Notes: generated from the letters alone by a model not told the origin. Positions 35,855-47,335 are shown, counted from the stretch's first letter. The stretch is 64,000 nucleotides of DNA from Peromyscus leucopus (GCF_004664715.2 NC_051065.1:151802826-151866825), one strand, 5' to 3'. A program made the numbers and translations.

Positions 35855-38190
35855 TCCTGGAATGGTCTACTTTATTTTAAAGACTGTGCAAATGGCCAAC
35901 AGCTTTCCCTGACAGTGACAGAGGCTGACCACCAGAAACAATTCATTTCTAAACAGAGATATGGAGGTGATTGCCTGGTTGGCTCATATACTGCCCAATG
36001 TCCTTGAGGCCATAAAGAGGAATGAGGTGTAATTGTGTGGGTTTGAACTTTGTAGAATTCTCCATTCTTTGATGGACCAAAATCCAAAGTCCAGGGGATG
36101 TAGAGGGGGAGAAGTACAAACCAATTTACCAGTTCAGTGATGCTAACTCCTTTGATACCCAGCTTAGTCTTCAAAGAACTTTAGCCATATAGTAGCAGGT
36201 AAATGGAGGATTTGAAGTTGTGCTAAAGATACACAGAGTGCTTCCTATCCCTACCTCAAGAAGTATCAGGAAGGCCCAGGCTCTCTGAAAGCTGTCCTGT
36301 ATCCTGGATCTCTTGTAGGATAATGGTTATGGCCTCACAAGCCATGACAGGAGCCAAGGAAGGCTAGTATCTGTGTCTATGGAGCTTTCTGTGTCTATAT
36401 AGACTATGCTCCACCTCTCCCCTGAGCCTGGAACCAGCTTCCATTTCACAGGCCTTGCTCTCTGGACTTTGGGACAATGGACTTGCTACTTTTAAGTATT
36501 AAGTGTGCTAGAGGAGTATGGCTCTGCCAGTGCTTCTTCAGTTTCTCCGAAGCTGCCCCGTATGCACTTTGGAGCATAGTCACGGACCTGCAAACCTTGC
36601 AGTACCTTCCTTAGTCTCCAGAATGATAAAGAATGGATTTGGCCGTTCCATAGCAAGTTCCATTGAAAGGTAATGTTTACAAGTCAGGAGTTAAATGTGA
36701 TGTGAACACAAACCCTTGTTTGCATGTAATTCATGGGAACTATATACAGGCATTACAAAGGTACGTGGGAAACAGTGTACATGTGACATTTGTTCAGCTT
36801 TCTTTGGGGTGGCCATGGCTTGCATCAATGTTCTTCTAAGTGTTGGTTCCATTTGACTTTATTTCCTCTAGCCAGAGTACTGGAGGACTCAAAGTTATCT
36901 GGTCTCTGTTGTCAAGAAGAGCCACCCTACTGGCTTGGGATTCTAACCTCTTCTTAGTCCACCTCCCATTTTGCTTTCCTTCTTTTGCCGCTGGCAGAGG
37001 CCAAGCTTTTTCGCCATGCTGTCTTCAGAGGTGTCTCCATTGGCAGGCAGTGTCTGTGAGTGAGCAAGTGAGAGCACCCTTCCTCGCCTTCCCATGCCAT
37101 GCTGACCTCATTCATCAGTGAGGAGAGAATGAAATGGGATTTTCTGGAGCCCAGGCAGTCCGCCTTCCAGACGGCTTCAGCTTTGCTCTTTAGCCAACAT
37201 ATGGATGCTGAGCCCATGTATAAAATCCACAGTTTCATTTGTCCTGAAGACAGATCTTCAAGCCCTGTTCCAGCTACCTGGTCTCTGCTTTCTGAGAGTG
37301 GATAGAACATGGCGTTAGGCCCCATGTGTCTACCCATGGATTCTGAAAAACTTCAGGGGAGACCATAAAGACAGTCATCCCAGGTCACCAAATCAGTGGG
37401 CTCTGGGTCTCATGCCTCTGTGACAGCTGGTCACCTGGGGACTCTCAGAAGCCAGGAATCCAGGAGCCACTGGGCGAGTCAGTGTAAGCCAGATGTTCAG
37501 AAGCATGTCCTAGAGACCACAGTGATGCAGGAGTCATTGTGAATGATCCCTGTCTGTGTGTTCCTTCTCTTTTGTGCGAGTGGGAACATCCTAGGCCAGC
37601 TTCCAGGGATGAAGGGCCTAAGTAGGGAGGGCCTTGGAGCTTTGGCTGAACTCTCCCACCGGCAAGGGAGGATTGCTGCCCTGCCACCCAGTGCAGGCCA
37701 GCGTTCTGAACCTGGTCACTGGGCTCCAGATACTTTTATTTAGAATTCGAGGACCTTCTGGTGGTTTTCAGCCCATGACTCCATCATACTGCTTCTCAGC
37801 AGCTCAGCGAGATGATGCAAATGTGGAAGTGATCTGCATGTTGAAGAAACCGTTTCCTGTAGGCTGTTACCATGTCTTCTTTCCAAGTGATAGCCTCCCC
37901 ATGGGAATGGGGCTTATGATCCTAGAGAACAAGGATCAGGAGTGGTCAGCACAGGAAAAGGAGGATGAACTAAGGCCTGGTTATGCGTCCGAGGAATCCA
38001 GAGAATGTTTGGCACGCTGAGTCCAGAATGCCTGCAATACTGCTTAAAGGATTTATCCCTTGGGGACCCAGAATGTGGGGCTCTCTGGAGAAGGGGCTGT
38101 GAGTACCTTGAGGACAAGTGCCTTTCCAGGACCCGTGGAACTCTGGGAAATCAGCTGCTGAGCATCCTCCTGCCTGGATACCTCAGAGTA
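35855..38190. other. Unique sequence, no gene recognised
   Basis: The largest frames are 127 codons (36954-37337 minus) and 128 codons (37634-38020 plus). They are not recognisable and overlap frames on the opposite strand. No repeat was seen. Confidence 0.4.
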
Positions 38191-38193
38191 AGT

Positions 38194-38267
38194 GGGCCAT
38201 AGGTATGGCTCAGTGGTAGAACATCAGCTGAGTGTGTATGTGCTGGGCCCATGCTCATTCCATCCCC

Positions 38268-38268
<1 letters not shown>
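38194..38268 (+). repeat. ID-type SINE, partial
   Basis: 'ggtatggctcagtggtagaa' plus the B-box-like 'catgctcattccatcccc' identify a tRNA-Ala-related ID element or the ID half of B4. Its normal A-rich tail position is occupied by the following (CA)n. Confidence 0.65.

Positions 38269-38320
<52 letters not shown>
38269..38320 (+). repeat. (AC)26 microsatellite
   Basis: Twenty-six uninterrupted AC units, followed by an A-rich GAAAA tract to about 38356. The array grew at the 3' end of the ID element. Confidence 0.95.
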
Positions 38321-38322
<2 letters not shown>

Positions 38323-38359
38323 AAAAAAGAAAGGAAAGAAAAGAAAAGAAAAAAGGATG

Positions 38360-38590
38360 AGGATGTGACCCAGTAATGTCAGCATTCAGATTCCTGTAGA
38401 AAAACCTCTCTTTGAAGTTGACCCAGTTCCTAAATGGGTGGATAATGGAATGCCTCCTGGAGTTAGGCATTACCTCCAGGTTTACACTTTGGAGTTCAGT
38501 TAGCTCAGGACACTAAAATGGCTGTCTCCAAATCCACAGGAAATTGAAATATGGTAGTCTCAGAAAAGACCATATAACTTTTTCCAGTCT
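38360..38590. other. Short unique stretch
   Basis: No gene or repeat recognised between the compound microsatellite and the MIR fragment. Confidence 0.35.
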
Positions 38591-38591
38591 C

Positions 38592-38648
38592 ATCATCTTT
38601 CAGATGGGGAAACTGAGGCCCGGGGAGAGTATGGTGGCACTGGAGGTT
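38592..38648 (-). repeat. MIR SINE fragment, antisense
   Basis: 'tcatcatctttcagatgggg' and 'aaactgaggcccggggagag' are the inverted MIR core. Only about 55 bases can be supported. Confidence 0.6.
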
Positions 38649-38879
38649 ACGATGCCCTTCAGCACCAGCGTCACTACCAGTACAAGTGAGAATGAGGCTA
38701 GGCTCAGGATGTGACCAGATAACACCTCCAGCCCTGCAGGAACTGCAGTCTGTTTTGGGAAGGATGTGGTTCTTGGAAGATAGAGGATACGGTAGGAGTT
38801 TGGGCTCAACTCTAGCTAGATGGCATGTTTTGACAGATTATCTGAAGACTCCCAGAATGGGGTCAAATGTAATAATCTC

Positions 38880-39022
38880 TTTTTTTTGGTTTTTCGAGAC
38901 AGGATTTCTCCATTTAGTTTTGGTGCCTGTCTTGGATCTCGCTCTGTAGACCAGGCTGGTCTCGAACTCACACAGAGCTGCCTGACTCAGCCTTCCGAGT
39001 GCTGGGATTAAAGGCCACCCAG
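38880..39022 (-). mobile_element. B1 SINE, antisense
   Basis: The inverted A tail (T run), 'ttttcgagacaggatttctc', 'gaccaggctggtctcgaact' and 'cgagtgctgggattaaaggc' give an almost complete inverted B1. The 5' end is slightly truncated. No clear target duplication was found. Confidence 0.9.
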
Positions 39023-39029
39023 CATAAAC

Positions 39030-39840
39030 TTTTTTTCTTTTTTGAAGTTAAGGAGGAGAATGGAAGGGATCCCATGAACTCAGAGTGGGGTGTGATATAC
39101 AAAGAGAGGAGCCCCCATTTCTCTTCCTGCTCACCTCCTGTCTGGAAGCCTAGCTCCATGCTTGGTCTCACCGTGGATGGGAATTCTAGAGCTTGAACAA
39201 CTGAAGGAGGAGGAGTCTGTGGAAGAAGCTCACAGCACCACACAGCTCTGCATTTACATCCCAGCTCCGGGCTTCAGGAGCTGTGCAGTCTTGAACCCCA
39301 CTAGCTCTCCAGGCCTCTGGGTCCTCACCATAGGACAGGGCTAGGAGGGTGTCTTGGGTGCTGAGCCTCACACGGGGCCTGGCCCCAGCTCCCTTGGAAA
39401 GGATTCTGCCTGAGTGAGTGTGCAGGAAATACTGCCCTCTCACCGGGAACTTGCAAGTCTGAGACTCAGGAGGAGAGAAGGATAACTTTCCATAAACATA
39501 ATGGTTCCAGAAAGGACCAGGGTAAGAAATAGAGTAAGGAAACAGAGGTGCCCCCACATTTACAAGCTTTTAGAGTTCCTTTTGGGGTCTTTGGATATGG
39601 TATTCACCTTGGGAATTGTGTTTACACAGTTAATGGCCTGTCTCAGAAACTCCAGTAAAAAGTTGGCCCCTTTCTCCCGTTTACATATTGTTGATGACTT
39701 ACAAGGAGTTCTTCATCGCTGCAGATGCTGCCTTCTCCCGTGCTATGTGAGGCTAGGCACATACTTCACTTTGGTCTGTTGAGGACCGAAGTCCAAGAGG
39801 AGCCCCAGACTGGTCCTTCCACATACAGCAGTGGGCTGTG
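39030..39840. other. Unique sequence, no gene recognised
   Basis: A 123-codon minus-strand frame (39186-39557) covers much of this stretch but has no recognisable domain. Confidence 0.4.
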
Positions 39841-39844
39841 GCAA

Positions 39845-40050
39845 TATTAAAAATAATAGACGTAGGGCTCATTTCACATCAGACACTATGCTGTGCACTC
39901 CAAAGCAACCTCAAGAGGAAGGCACTGGTGTTATCCCAGTTCACAAATGAGAATGCTGAGGCTGTGCAGGAGTCATGTAACTTGCCAAATTCACATAACC
40001 ATTCAGTGGCAGCGCTGGAGTACGAGCCAGGATTTCTGCGTCCCTAATCG
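39845..40050 (-). repeat. MIR SINE, antisense, near full length
   Basis: 'cacatcagacactatgctgt', 'ttcacaaatgagaatgctga', 'catgtaacttgccaaattca' and 'cagcgctggagtacgagcca' match inverted MIR throughout. Confidence 0.8.
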
Positions 40051-40054
40051 CTAC

Positions 40055-42425
40055 CTCATGGTACCTTTCAAGTCCAAGAAAGAAGTGTCAGGGAGGAACA
40101 CAGGTTTGTACACCCTTGTGATGGTGATAAGTAGCAGAGCAAGGGGCTGGGTTGGATAGCCAAGTTTTTGTTGTTGTCTTGTTTTCTGTGAACTAAAAGC
40201 CCAAGTCCCTAATTGTTGGACAACTGGATGCCTCTTTAAATGGGTGACATGCCCTCCCTTCAGGCTCCATTTTCATTAGCTTGAATGAATCCCCAGTCTT
40301 CCCTGATTCATTACTGAGTGTAGCTCCCTTCAGCAGGCATCTCTCACTCTCCTCTTTCTTCTCTTGGACCCAATCACCTGGTAATCATCACAGAGTCTTT
40401 TGACTTAGACAGGGCAGTTCAGTTCACTCACACATCCTTCTCCCTAACCCAGCAGTCCCTCTCTCATCTTGAAAGGATGGATGGGAACATCCCAGGAGGA
40501 TTAAGGTGCTTTGCATGCCCATATGGTTTTGCAGAAGGGTAAACTGAGGAACGCCTCATAGTGGTTCCAGCTATTGCCTCAGCTCTGGTCTGTTCCTTTG
40601 AAAGCCATTTGAAGACAGAATGAATTGTTTCACTTATGGTAATATGGGCGCTCTTAGTTGCAAACCTGTTGACTCTTGGGGATATATGACTCTGTTATCA
40701 GAAGTATCCTACACACTGCAGGAAGCTGGGCAGCATCTCTATTTCCTACTCATTTGATGTCAAAGCAGTCTTCTCCAGTGTGAGCAACCAAAAATCTACA
40801 GTTCCATTCAGGTGTGCCTTGGATTAAAGAGAACAAAATTGCCTTTGACCGAGTCTTTTGGTCCAAAGACCTGCCCCAAACCCAGCCTCTGACAGCCTCT
40901 GGCTAGCAGAAACCTCCTTTGCCTGGTCTCTGCTGAACTGGCCCAGAAGCAGCAAGGTAGGTATCCTTGGGACTATTCCCTGGACCCAGAGGTCCCTTGG
41001 TTTCCTTGGAGAGAGAGCTGGATTGTGGGGGGTGAGCCACTTATTCCCTGGACTCACCCGCTTTTCATCTCAGAAGTTGTGGGAATATGGGGGGTCGGGG
41101 GTGGGGGGTGGAAGAGTGGAGAGGTGGGGGAGCGGGATGCTTCCTACAGTGCATGTCCTTGGTACCTATGACAGCCATTCACTTGAGGGTGAATTGTGAG
41201 CGCATGCAGCATGCGCAGCTCTCCTTGGCATGGTGGCCCAGGACCATGTTTCTTGCCATATGTGTTTTGCAGTTCTGCATCCCTTGAACTGTCCTTGTGA
41301 CACACCTGCTGCCTCTCCACATATGTGCTCAGGCCTGGAAATGTTCCAACAAGGAGTGTGGAGCAAGGAGACACTCAAATCCTGGCTGTGGGAAGGCCTG
41401 AGAACGGGTGCTAGGACTTCCTGTACGGCCAGCTTTGCTGTCTGCCCAGAAGGTCTGAGTAACTGCCCTGCCTTCAGGGAGCTGACTCAGGAGCATGCTG
41501 GCTGCAGTGCCTGCCTTTACTCCAGGGCAACACAATCTCCATGTCTCCAGGGCCATCCTTCCTCTCCGTGGGCTCCTGTTTCCTCTAAAGTAGTGTGGTG
41601 TGGAGGTAGACAGCCTGGGGTGTTAGCCATTAGACCTTGGCCTGATGGCCTACGTTTGGCACTTCAGTTTGGCAAGAGATACCGTGGAAAAAGCTGCTTT
41701 GCAGCTCTTCTCTTCCCTCCCTTTCCTGCTCTGCTAACAAGGCTTCCTTTCCACTTAAGGGTGTGTGTGTGTGTGGGGGGGGTCAAAATAGTGAGACCTC
41801 CGTTGACAGACCATCTGGAAATGCAGTTGCCCTGTAATTAAATTGCTATGTTAGCAACGTCATAATCAATTACACAGAATAAGATGCTCATCTCCGATGA
41901 GTGCGGGTTGCAGGAAGATGGGGGGAACATGTGGTAGGGCGTGAGGTCCTCGATGAGATGTAGCAGGTAAATTCTGCCTTGCTGCTGTTGTTCCCACCTT
42001 TGCTGTGATATCTTCAGTTTTTTTCAATCTGTGAGGGGAGAGATTTGCTGCTTCTAAGGACCACTGAGCAGAACAAGCTTTGGTTACCTGTTGGAGGATA
42101 TGGATGCTGCGGACAGTGAGAGTCAGGGAAACAAGCTTGATTCACCTTGACCTACATTGTGCTTAGGAGGCAAGCTCTGGAAAAGCGGTCTCTCTGAACC
42201 TCCTTCAGCCTTGACAGTCTGGAAAACTGGATCCTGGTGTTCACATAGACTTGGTCAGAGCTTTCGAGTCAAATGAGACTTTTCAAGACAGATGGATTTT
42301 CAACTTACAAAGCATATACAAGAGATAGCTGGGTCATTGCTTGGAAAGAAGAGGTGGATTGGGTACTCCATCATGTGCAAGGCACGGTTCTGTAGGGAGG
42401 TCTGCATCCAGGCAGGGTAGGACAG
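40055..42425. other. Unique sequence with G-rich tract and X-box-like palindrome
   Basis: The longest frame of the window (203 codons, 41230-41841 plus) lies here but is not recognisable and is compatible with chance. A G-quadruplex-type motif sits at 41081-41108, a short (GT)n-G8 tract at about 41761-41780, and an RFX-like palindrome at 41842-41858. Confidence 0.45.
41081..41108 (+). other. G-quadruplex-type motif
   Basis: Four or more G runs of three to six, separated by loops of 5, 2 and 1 bases (GGG, GGGGGG, GGGGG, GGGGGG), satisfy the usual intramolecular G4 pattern. Further G runs continue to 41135. Confidence 0.7.
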
Positions 42426-42434
42426 AGTTTAGAG

Positions 42435-42659
42435 CAGTGCTTCTCAACCTGCGGGTTGTGACCCCTTGGGGGTTGAATGACCCTTTCACAGGGGTCTCAT
42501 ATCAGATATCCTGCGTATCAGGCATTTACATTATGATTCATAACAGTAGAAAAATTACAGTTATGAAGTAGCAATGGAAATTATTTTAAGGTTGGGGGTC
42601 ACTGCAACATGAGGAACTATATTAAAGGGTTGCAGCATTAGGAAGGTTGAGGACCACTG
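42435..42659 (-). mobile_element. URR1 nonautonomous hAT-Charlie element
   Basis: The terminal inverted repeats are 'cagtgcttctcaacctgcgg' on the left and 'ttgaggaccactg' on the right. Internal blocks ('catttacattatgattcata', 'acagttatgaagtagcaatg') match the rodent URR1 family. The flanks form an 8-bp duplication with two changes (gtttagag at 42427-42434, tcttagag at 42660-42667). I assigned orientation from the internal sequence, with only moderate certainty. Confidence 0.85.
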
Positions 42660-42669
42660 TCTTAGAGAT

Positions 42670-44435
42670 TTGTGGGGTGGGCAAGGACTTATGCCCTACC
42701 TATCTCCTCTCTGGATGGGGAAATCCTACCCTAAAGCCTAGGGGAGAGAGGGAGAAAACTCCAAGGGTTTGCTCTGACCAAGACACTGCCCAGAGGGCCA
42801 AGTCCAGAGCTTCTGCCCTTTCTGGAATCTGCCAGGTGCCTCAGTGATGTTGGAGTTCAGGTAATGTACTTCAGAGTCAGGGCTCTCTGGAGGAGGTGTG
42901 GTATAAACCATGTATCAGCTGCACACAGGATTTGTGAGGATCTTTAGGGTAAGAGAAGCTAAGGCCTGGGTCTGGCCTATGCTGGAGGTTTTGTTTGCAT
43001 TTCCCTGTGGGGGCAGTATAGGTTGTGTGGAGAGCAGCAGAGTGCAGGGTGGGGAGGGGGCGAAATGGCAGATGGCTATCCCCCCATCTCTGTCAGGTTG
43101 TTTTGGCACCTTTCTGTAGGCCAGAGAGCCTATGGATGTGGCCACAAGGGAGGTGTAAAACTCTAGTCTAGTAGCTTATCTGGCCACTGGTTTACAGAAT
43201 TCAGAGGAAACAGTGTCTAGAGATAGAAACAGACGCAGGTTAGGCCTCACAGGGAACCAAGGAAAGAGGACTCCCAAGGAACTTGCTTCTGAAGGGTGGA
43301 AGCTGCTAGAAGATTAGATGGAATCTGTTTTCTAGAAACCATTGAGCCATGGAAGCCTTCCTTCTGTGTCTATGTGGCATAGTTCAATTGCCAGAGTGTC
43401 CCCAATCCTTGCTCTCCTGCCTGCATCTTCTCCAGTAGCCCTGGTGGAGCAGGCCAGGAGGCCGGCTCTGTGCTTCCTCCCGTGTCTCAGGGCCACTCCC
43501 CAGTCACTGCTTAGACTTGTGATGAACCTGAAGCCTTCCCAAGCAGAGCTGCTCACCTGCAAGCCAGGGCCCCAAGGTGTTTGCCATCATGGTGGACACC
43601 CTAGGGAGCGGGGTATTGTTTTCAAAGCTGACCAAGCAACTGGGATAAGGAAAACATCTCCTTGAGTGTGTCTTGCTCCAACCCACTGACCCACTCCTTC
43701 CTAGCCCGCTCCCTAGGAGCCAGGAGAAGACATTGCATTTAGCTGGACACTCAATAAACAGGGCGGAATTGAATTCATTTAGTTAAATTGAATCAAATTG
43801 AATAGAACCTAAGTTGCCCCACAGATCATTAGGCATATGCACCAATTACACAGCCGAAGCCCAGCCGTTCCTCTGCTTCCTGTCAAGGAGTGCACTGGGC
43901 CCAGCGCCAGCCTACCTGGTGGCCCAGAGCAGAAGGCCACCCCAGAAGGTAGATGCAGAGGCTTAGGAGGGACAAGGGGGACATCTTTAAAGGCCTGTGG
44001 ATTTTGGTAGTGAAGGGGCTCTCATTTGTCACTCACTTCTGTGATCTCATTATCACCAGAGGAAACAAGACTAAGAACTACGACTGCTCAATTCTCCTTC
44101 AAAGTAGGGTGCAAAATGGAACTGTCCAGAGTTGGTCCCAAGAGCAGTACGAGGGGCAAAGCGTGCCAGCCTTTCCACCTGTGAATGGACGGAGAAAACA
44201 TTCACGTTGTAATCGTGCTAGAGACAGAAGGAGTCAGGCAATGACCTGGGTGTTTCTGCAGCCCTGGTGCCCCATCTCTCTGTCCTGAGGCTGGCAGGAG
44301 CAGCAGCCTGGCGTACCAGACATGCCTTGAGGGCACTCGCTTTGGGGAGCTCAGATGAAGGAGAAATGTGTAGCTGAGAAGCAAATGACCTGTGTTTTGG
44401 CCAACCTCTTCTACCCCAGGGCCAACAGTGACTCT
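42670..44435. other. Unique sequence, no gene recognised
   Basis: Frames of 60-111 codons on both strands, none recognisable. The stretch 43735-43870 is unusually rich in repeated TTGAAT/AATTGAA motifs without being a simple repeat. Confidence 0.4.
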
Positions 44436-44439
44436 GACC

Positions 44440-44560
44440 TGTGGGATTAGTGGCCTAATTTGCAAATGAGGAAAAGCAGTTCTTACATAAGCAAGCGGAA
44501 GTTGGACTTGATTGTCGGACGTGCCTTCCTCCAGATCCACGATGTGTTCTAGCTGCTTCG
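44440..44560 (+). repeat. MIR-type SINE, sense
   Basis: 'cctaatttgcaaatgaggaa' then 'ggaagttggacttgattgtc' and 'gtgccttcctccagatccac' recall the 3' half of MIRb/MIRc. Confidence 0.55.
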
Positions 44561-44564
44561 TTTC

Positions 44565-46600
44565 CCTTCAGCAGAGTTCTCCCTCGGTGGATTAGGGCAA
44601 GGAAGAGTGTGCTCACAGACTTGGGGCCCATGTCTTGCCAGTGCTACAACACAGCTTCACCTCTTTCCTTGCTATCTCCGAAGTGTAGCATCTGCCCCGC
44701 TTGGCGTCCTCTCCACCGGGTCTGCTTTGCCTGGGTGTTTTAAACTAGCCTTGCGATGGTCGCAGGGTTATTCTAGGCTTCATGTGTTTCTCTTAGACCG
44801 GATTAGAACTGGGCTTGCCTTCTTTTCCAGATTAGCTTTTCTGTTCCATCCAGAACAACCTGCCATTCCCCAGCTGCACTCTCTAGTTGCCAGCGTGTCT
44901 AAAATTACAAGCATTACCTTGCTTTAAGGCAGCTGCTATTTCTATGCCCTGGTGGAAGTGAATGCTAGAGAGTGGAACTACCCAGAACCCGGGGGGTGGC
45001 GTGTTGGCTAGGTGGAGGCAAATAAAGCTGTTTCCTTTCATGGCCCTAGTCAAGATGTGTCTAATTTGGGGGCCTGTTTTGTTCGCTTCATCTTGTTTCT
45101 GCCTTTCTCCCTAAGTGACAGTTCTCTGAGGCACACAGTTCCTTCCTCTCAAGGTGAGTAATCCCTCTCCAGCTGTTCATAATGACTAATTAGTGAAGAA
45201 AGAGGCTAATAGCAAAATTACCCATTGGGCCAAGGTTTGTGGGAACCAAAGGGAGGGAAGGTCTCCGTCTACCTCTGCTTGTTTTATTTTTCCCCACCAA
45301 AGAGAATCACAACAAAACCCCTGCCTTTCCGGCTGCTGATTCAGCAGTCACATCTGAAATGCTCCTAGCCAGCATTTCCTCCACTCGAGAAAAGACTACA
45401 GCAGGTGCTTCCAGGAGAAGAAACGGTTCTTGGTTGTGTCCATGTCCCCCTCCCCCCGCACTCAGAGCCGGCTCACATTTTTTCTTTTTTGCATGTGATT
45501 ACATCATTTCTCTTCGGCCCCTTTACCTCCCTGTCCATCTGTTGGACTAGGACTTACAGACTTGCTCAGGGGTGCACCTAGTGTGCATCAGTACTAGCGA
45601 CTAATGGGTACCCAAATCCAGTACCCATAATCCTGGGCATTGATAACTAATAAATGCCCATTTTGTTGGAAGACAAAAAGAGTTCTCAAGAAGAGATCTG
45701 AAAAGTGAAAAATGCTAAGTTACAAGGCACTGGCTATACTTGGCTTCCTCAAAGCCGCACAGTCCCAGCTGGCCAGACGCCAGCGGCTAATGTGAGGGCG
45801 GGCGGCAGGACAGAGCACTGCCCGCAGCAGCACTGTTCTGTAAGCTGACCTCTAGCAAATGTTCAGAGTTCTAGGCCACTCGGTGTCACTTCCCTCACAA
45901 AGCCTCCAGATTTGGTAACTGTCCCGGGTCGCTGGAGGCTGCATTGGCCGGCCAGGCCCCCTGCACCCCTTTCTCTTTCCCAGCATCACCTTCCTTTGCT
46001 GCCCCCTTCCTTCCCCCTCCTCAGGGAAGATAGCTCTGTCGCTGCTGCCGGACTGTGTCCCGTTTGTATTCTGCTGATGCCTTGCTTGCTTTCTCTCCTT
46101 GCCACCTGCTTGACTGGCTTTCCATGTCATTCCCTTGAGGAGGGCCTTGGGCAGCTCTTAAAAGTTTCCAAAGTACATGTCTTTAAGGCTAGCGGAGGCC
46201 CTTGTCACCAGGGGTCGCTGATGACCCACTGTCTCTCCTCCTGGTTTGCTCCTTGCCTTGATCTCAAGCTCTTGCATTCCCTTCCATATTCTGCAGTCTC
46301 ATTGGCTGGGTCCTGTGCCAGCTCAGCTTGCTGGTTGCTCCTGAAGTCTCCAGAGGCCTCAGTAATCCTGCCTGATTTCTGGTGGCCAGTGGGTAGACCT
46401 TCATCCTGGCAACTGTCCTTGTTGCCTAAGTAAGCACTCAGGAAAAATTGGGGGCCTGTTGCCATGGAGATGATGGGGGTATCATTTAGTACCTTTCTCA
46501 GGCATTCTTATGCAACCTGCCCTCTTTCCTGGATTGCTGGGATGCTACATGGAAGTTTCTTAAATTAATCCTGTCAAAATAGCTTTTGAGTTCTTTCAAA
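44565..46600. other. Unique sequence with locally raised CpG (45755-45955)
   Basis: No gene is recognised. A 173-codon plus-strand frame (45912-46433) has no known domain. About ten CpGs fall within 45755-45955, well above the surrounding density. An AT-motif stretch with the palindrome CTAATTAG lies near 45185-45225. Confidence 0.4.
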
Positions 46601-46605
46601 GCGGG

Positions 46606-46642
46606 ACTTTTTTTCTTTTTCTTTTTTCTTTCTTTCTTTTTT
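46606..46642 (+). repeat. (TTTC)/(T)n tract
   Basis: A T-rich tract with TTTC units. On the minus strand it is AAAG-rich and explains a Lys-rich run in the frame at 46498-46845. Confidence 0.85.
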
Positions 46643-46914
46643 TGTATATTGAGAGACACAAACTGTTCAAGATAAGAATTGAGAACAAAGAACTCAGGCC
46701 TGCAGAGAAGTTGGAGAGCATTTAAAGAAAAACGTGGAGGTGATTGATGGGTTGGAAGACAAGCCCTTGGATGAGAGGTCAGAGGGATTGAGAAGGCTAA
46801 CAGGTGACTAGAAAGTGGCTGCAGGCCTGTGAAGGGTGGGGCCATGCAGGCTGGAGCCTGGCTCTGGCAGGAGAGTGGCTTGGAGCAGGAGCGGGATTGG
46901 GGCTGTTGGAGGAA

Positions 46915-47335
46915 TTCTCACTTCGGAGGTTGTGTAGCTGAGGTAGTACTACAGCAACAGTGGCAATGGTGTGTACGGTCCGGAGGATGAGCCACGGCAG
47001 TCATACTTCCCGTTTTGAAGGCGTGAACAGATTAAGACTATAGCAAGTACAAAAGAACAAATAGCAAGTAGCAGATAAGTCATCATCAAATTCGGACTTG
47101 CAAACAGCCAGCGGAAACTGACTGGGGAAGAGGAGGCAGTCAATTCGAGTTCCTCGTTGCGTTTGCTTGCCATAGACGAGCTTCCCAATTGTCTTTCCCA
47201 CCACAGGCGTTTTTATACCACGGGGTAGACAACGGCAACTTCTGTTGGAAATAATTTGCCTCCTAGCTGCTCTCGAGGGCATAATGTTCTTAATTTGCTC
47301 CTTCTCTCTTTCCCTGTTGTAGACCCAGAGACCCA
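46915..47335. other. CpG-retaining block of unknown origin
   Basis: About 16 CpGs fall in roughly 360 bases at only middling GC, in a region otherwise strongly CpG-depleted. The minus strand stays open in two overlapping frames (47188-46949 and 47351-47001), one with a hydrophobic stretch resembling a membrane segment (MMTYLLLAICSFVLAIVLI). I cannot match either strand to a known protein. Possibilities are a young processed pseudogene, part of a young retroelement LTR or an unmethylated regulatory element. Confidence 0.35.

Noticed and set aside
41230..41841. Longest open frame in the window (203 codons, plus strand)
   Set aside because: A rough estimate gives about 0.4 frames of 200 codons by chance in 64 kb on both strands. 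The protein has no recognisable domain, runs through a GT repeat near its end, and lacks convincing splice or promoter context.
45912..46433. 173-codon open frame, plus strand
   Set aside because: Leucine- and serine-rich through pyrimidine bias, with no domain recognised and no supporting gene structure.
46949..47188. 79-codon minus-strand frame with a membrane-like segment
   Set aside because: Not accepted as a gene because it matches nothing I know, and a second frame over the same bases is equally open. Kept only as a finding about CpG retention.
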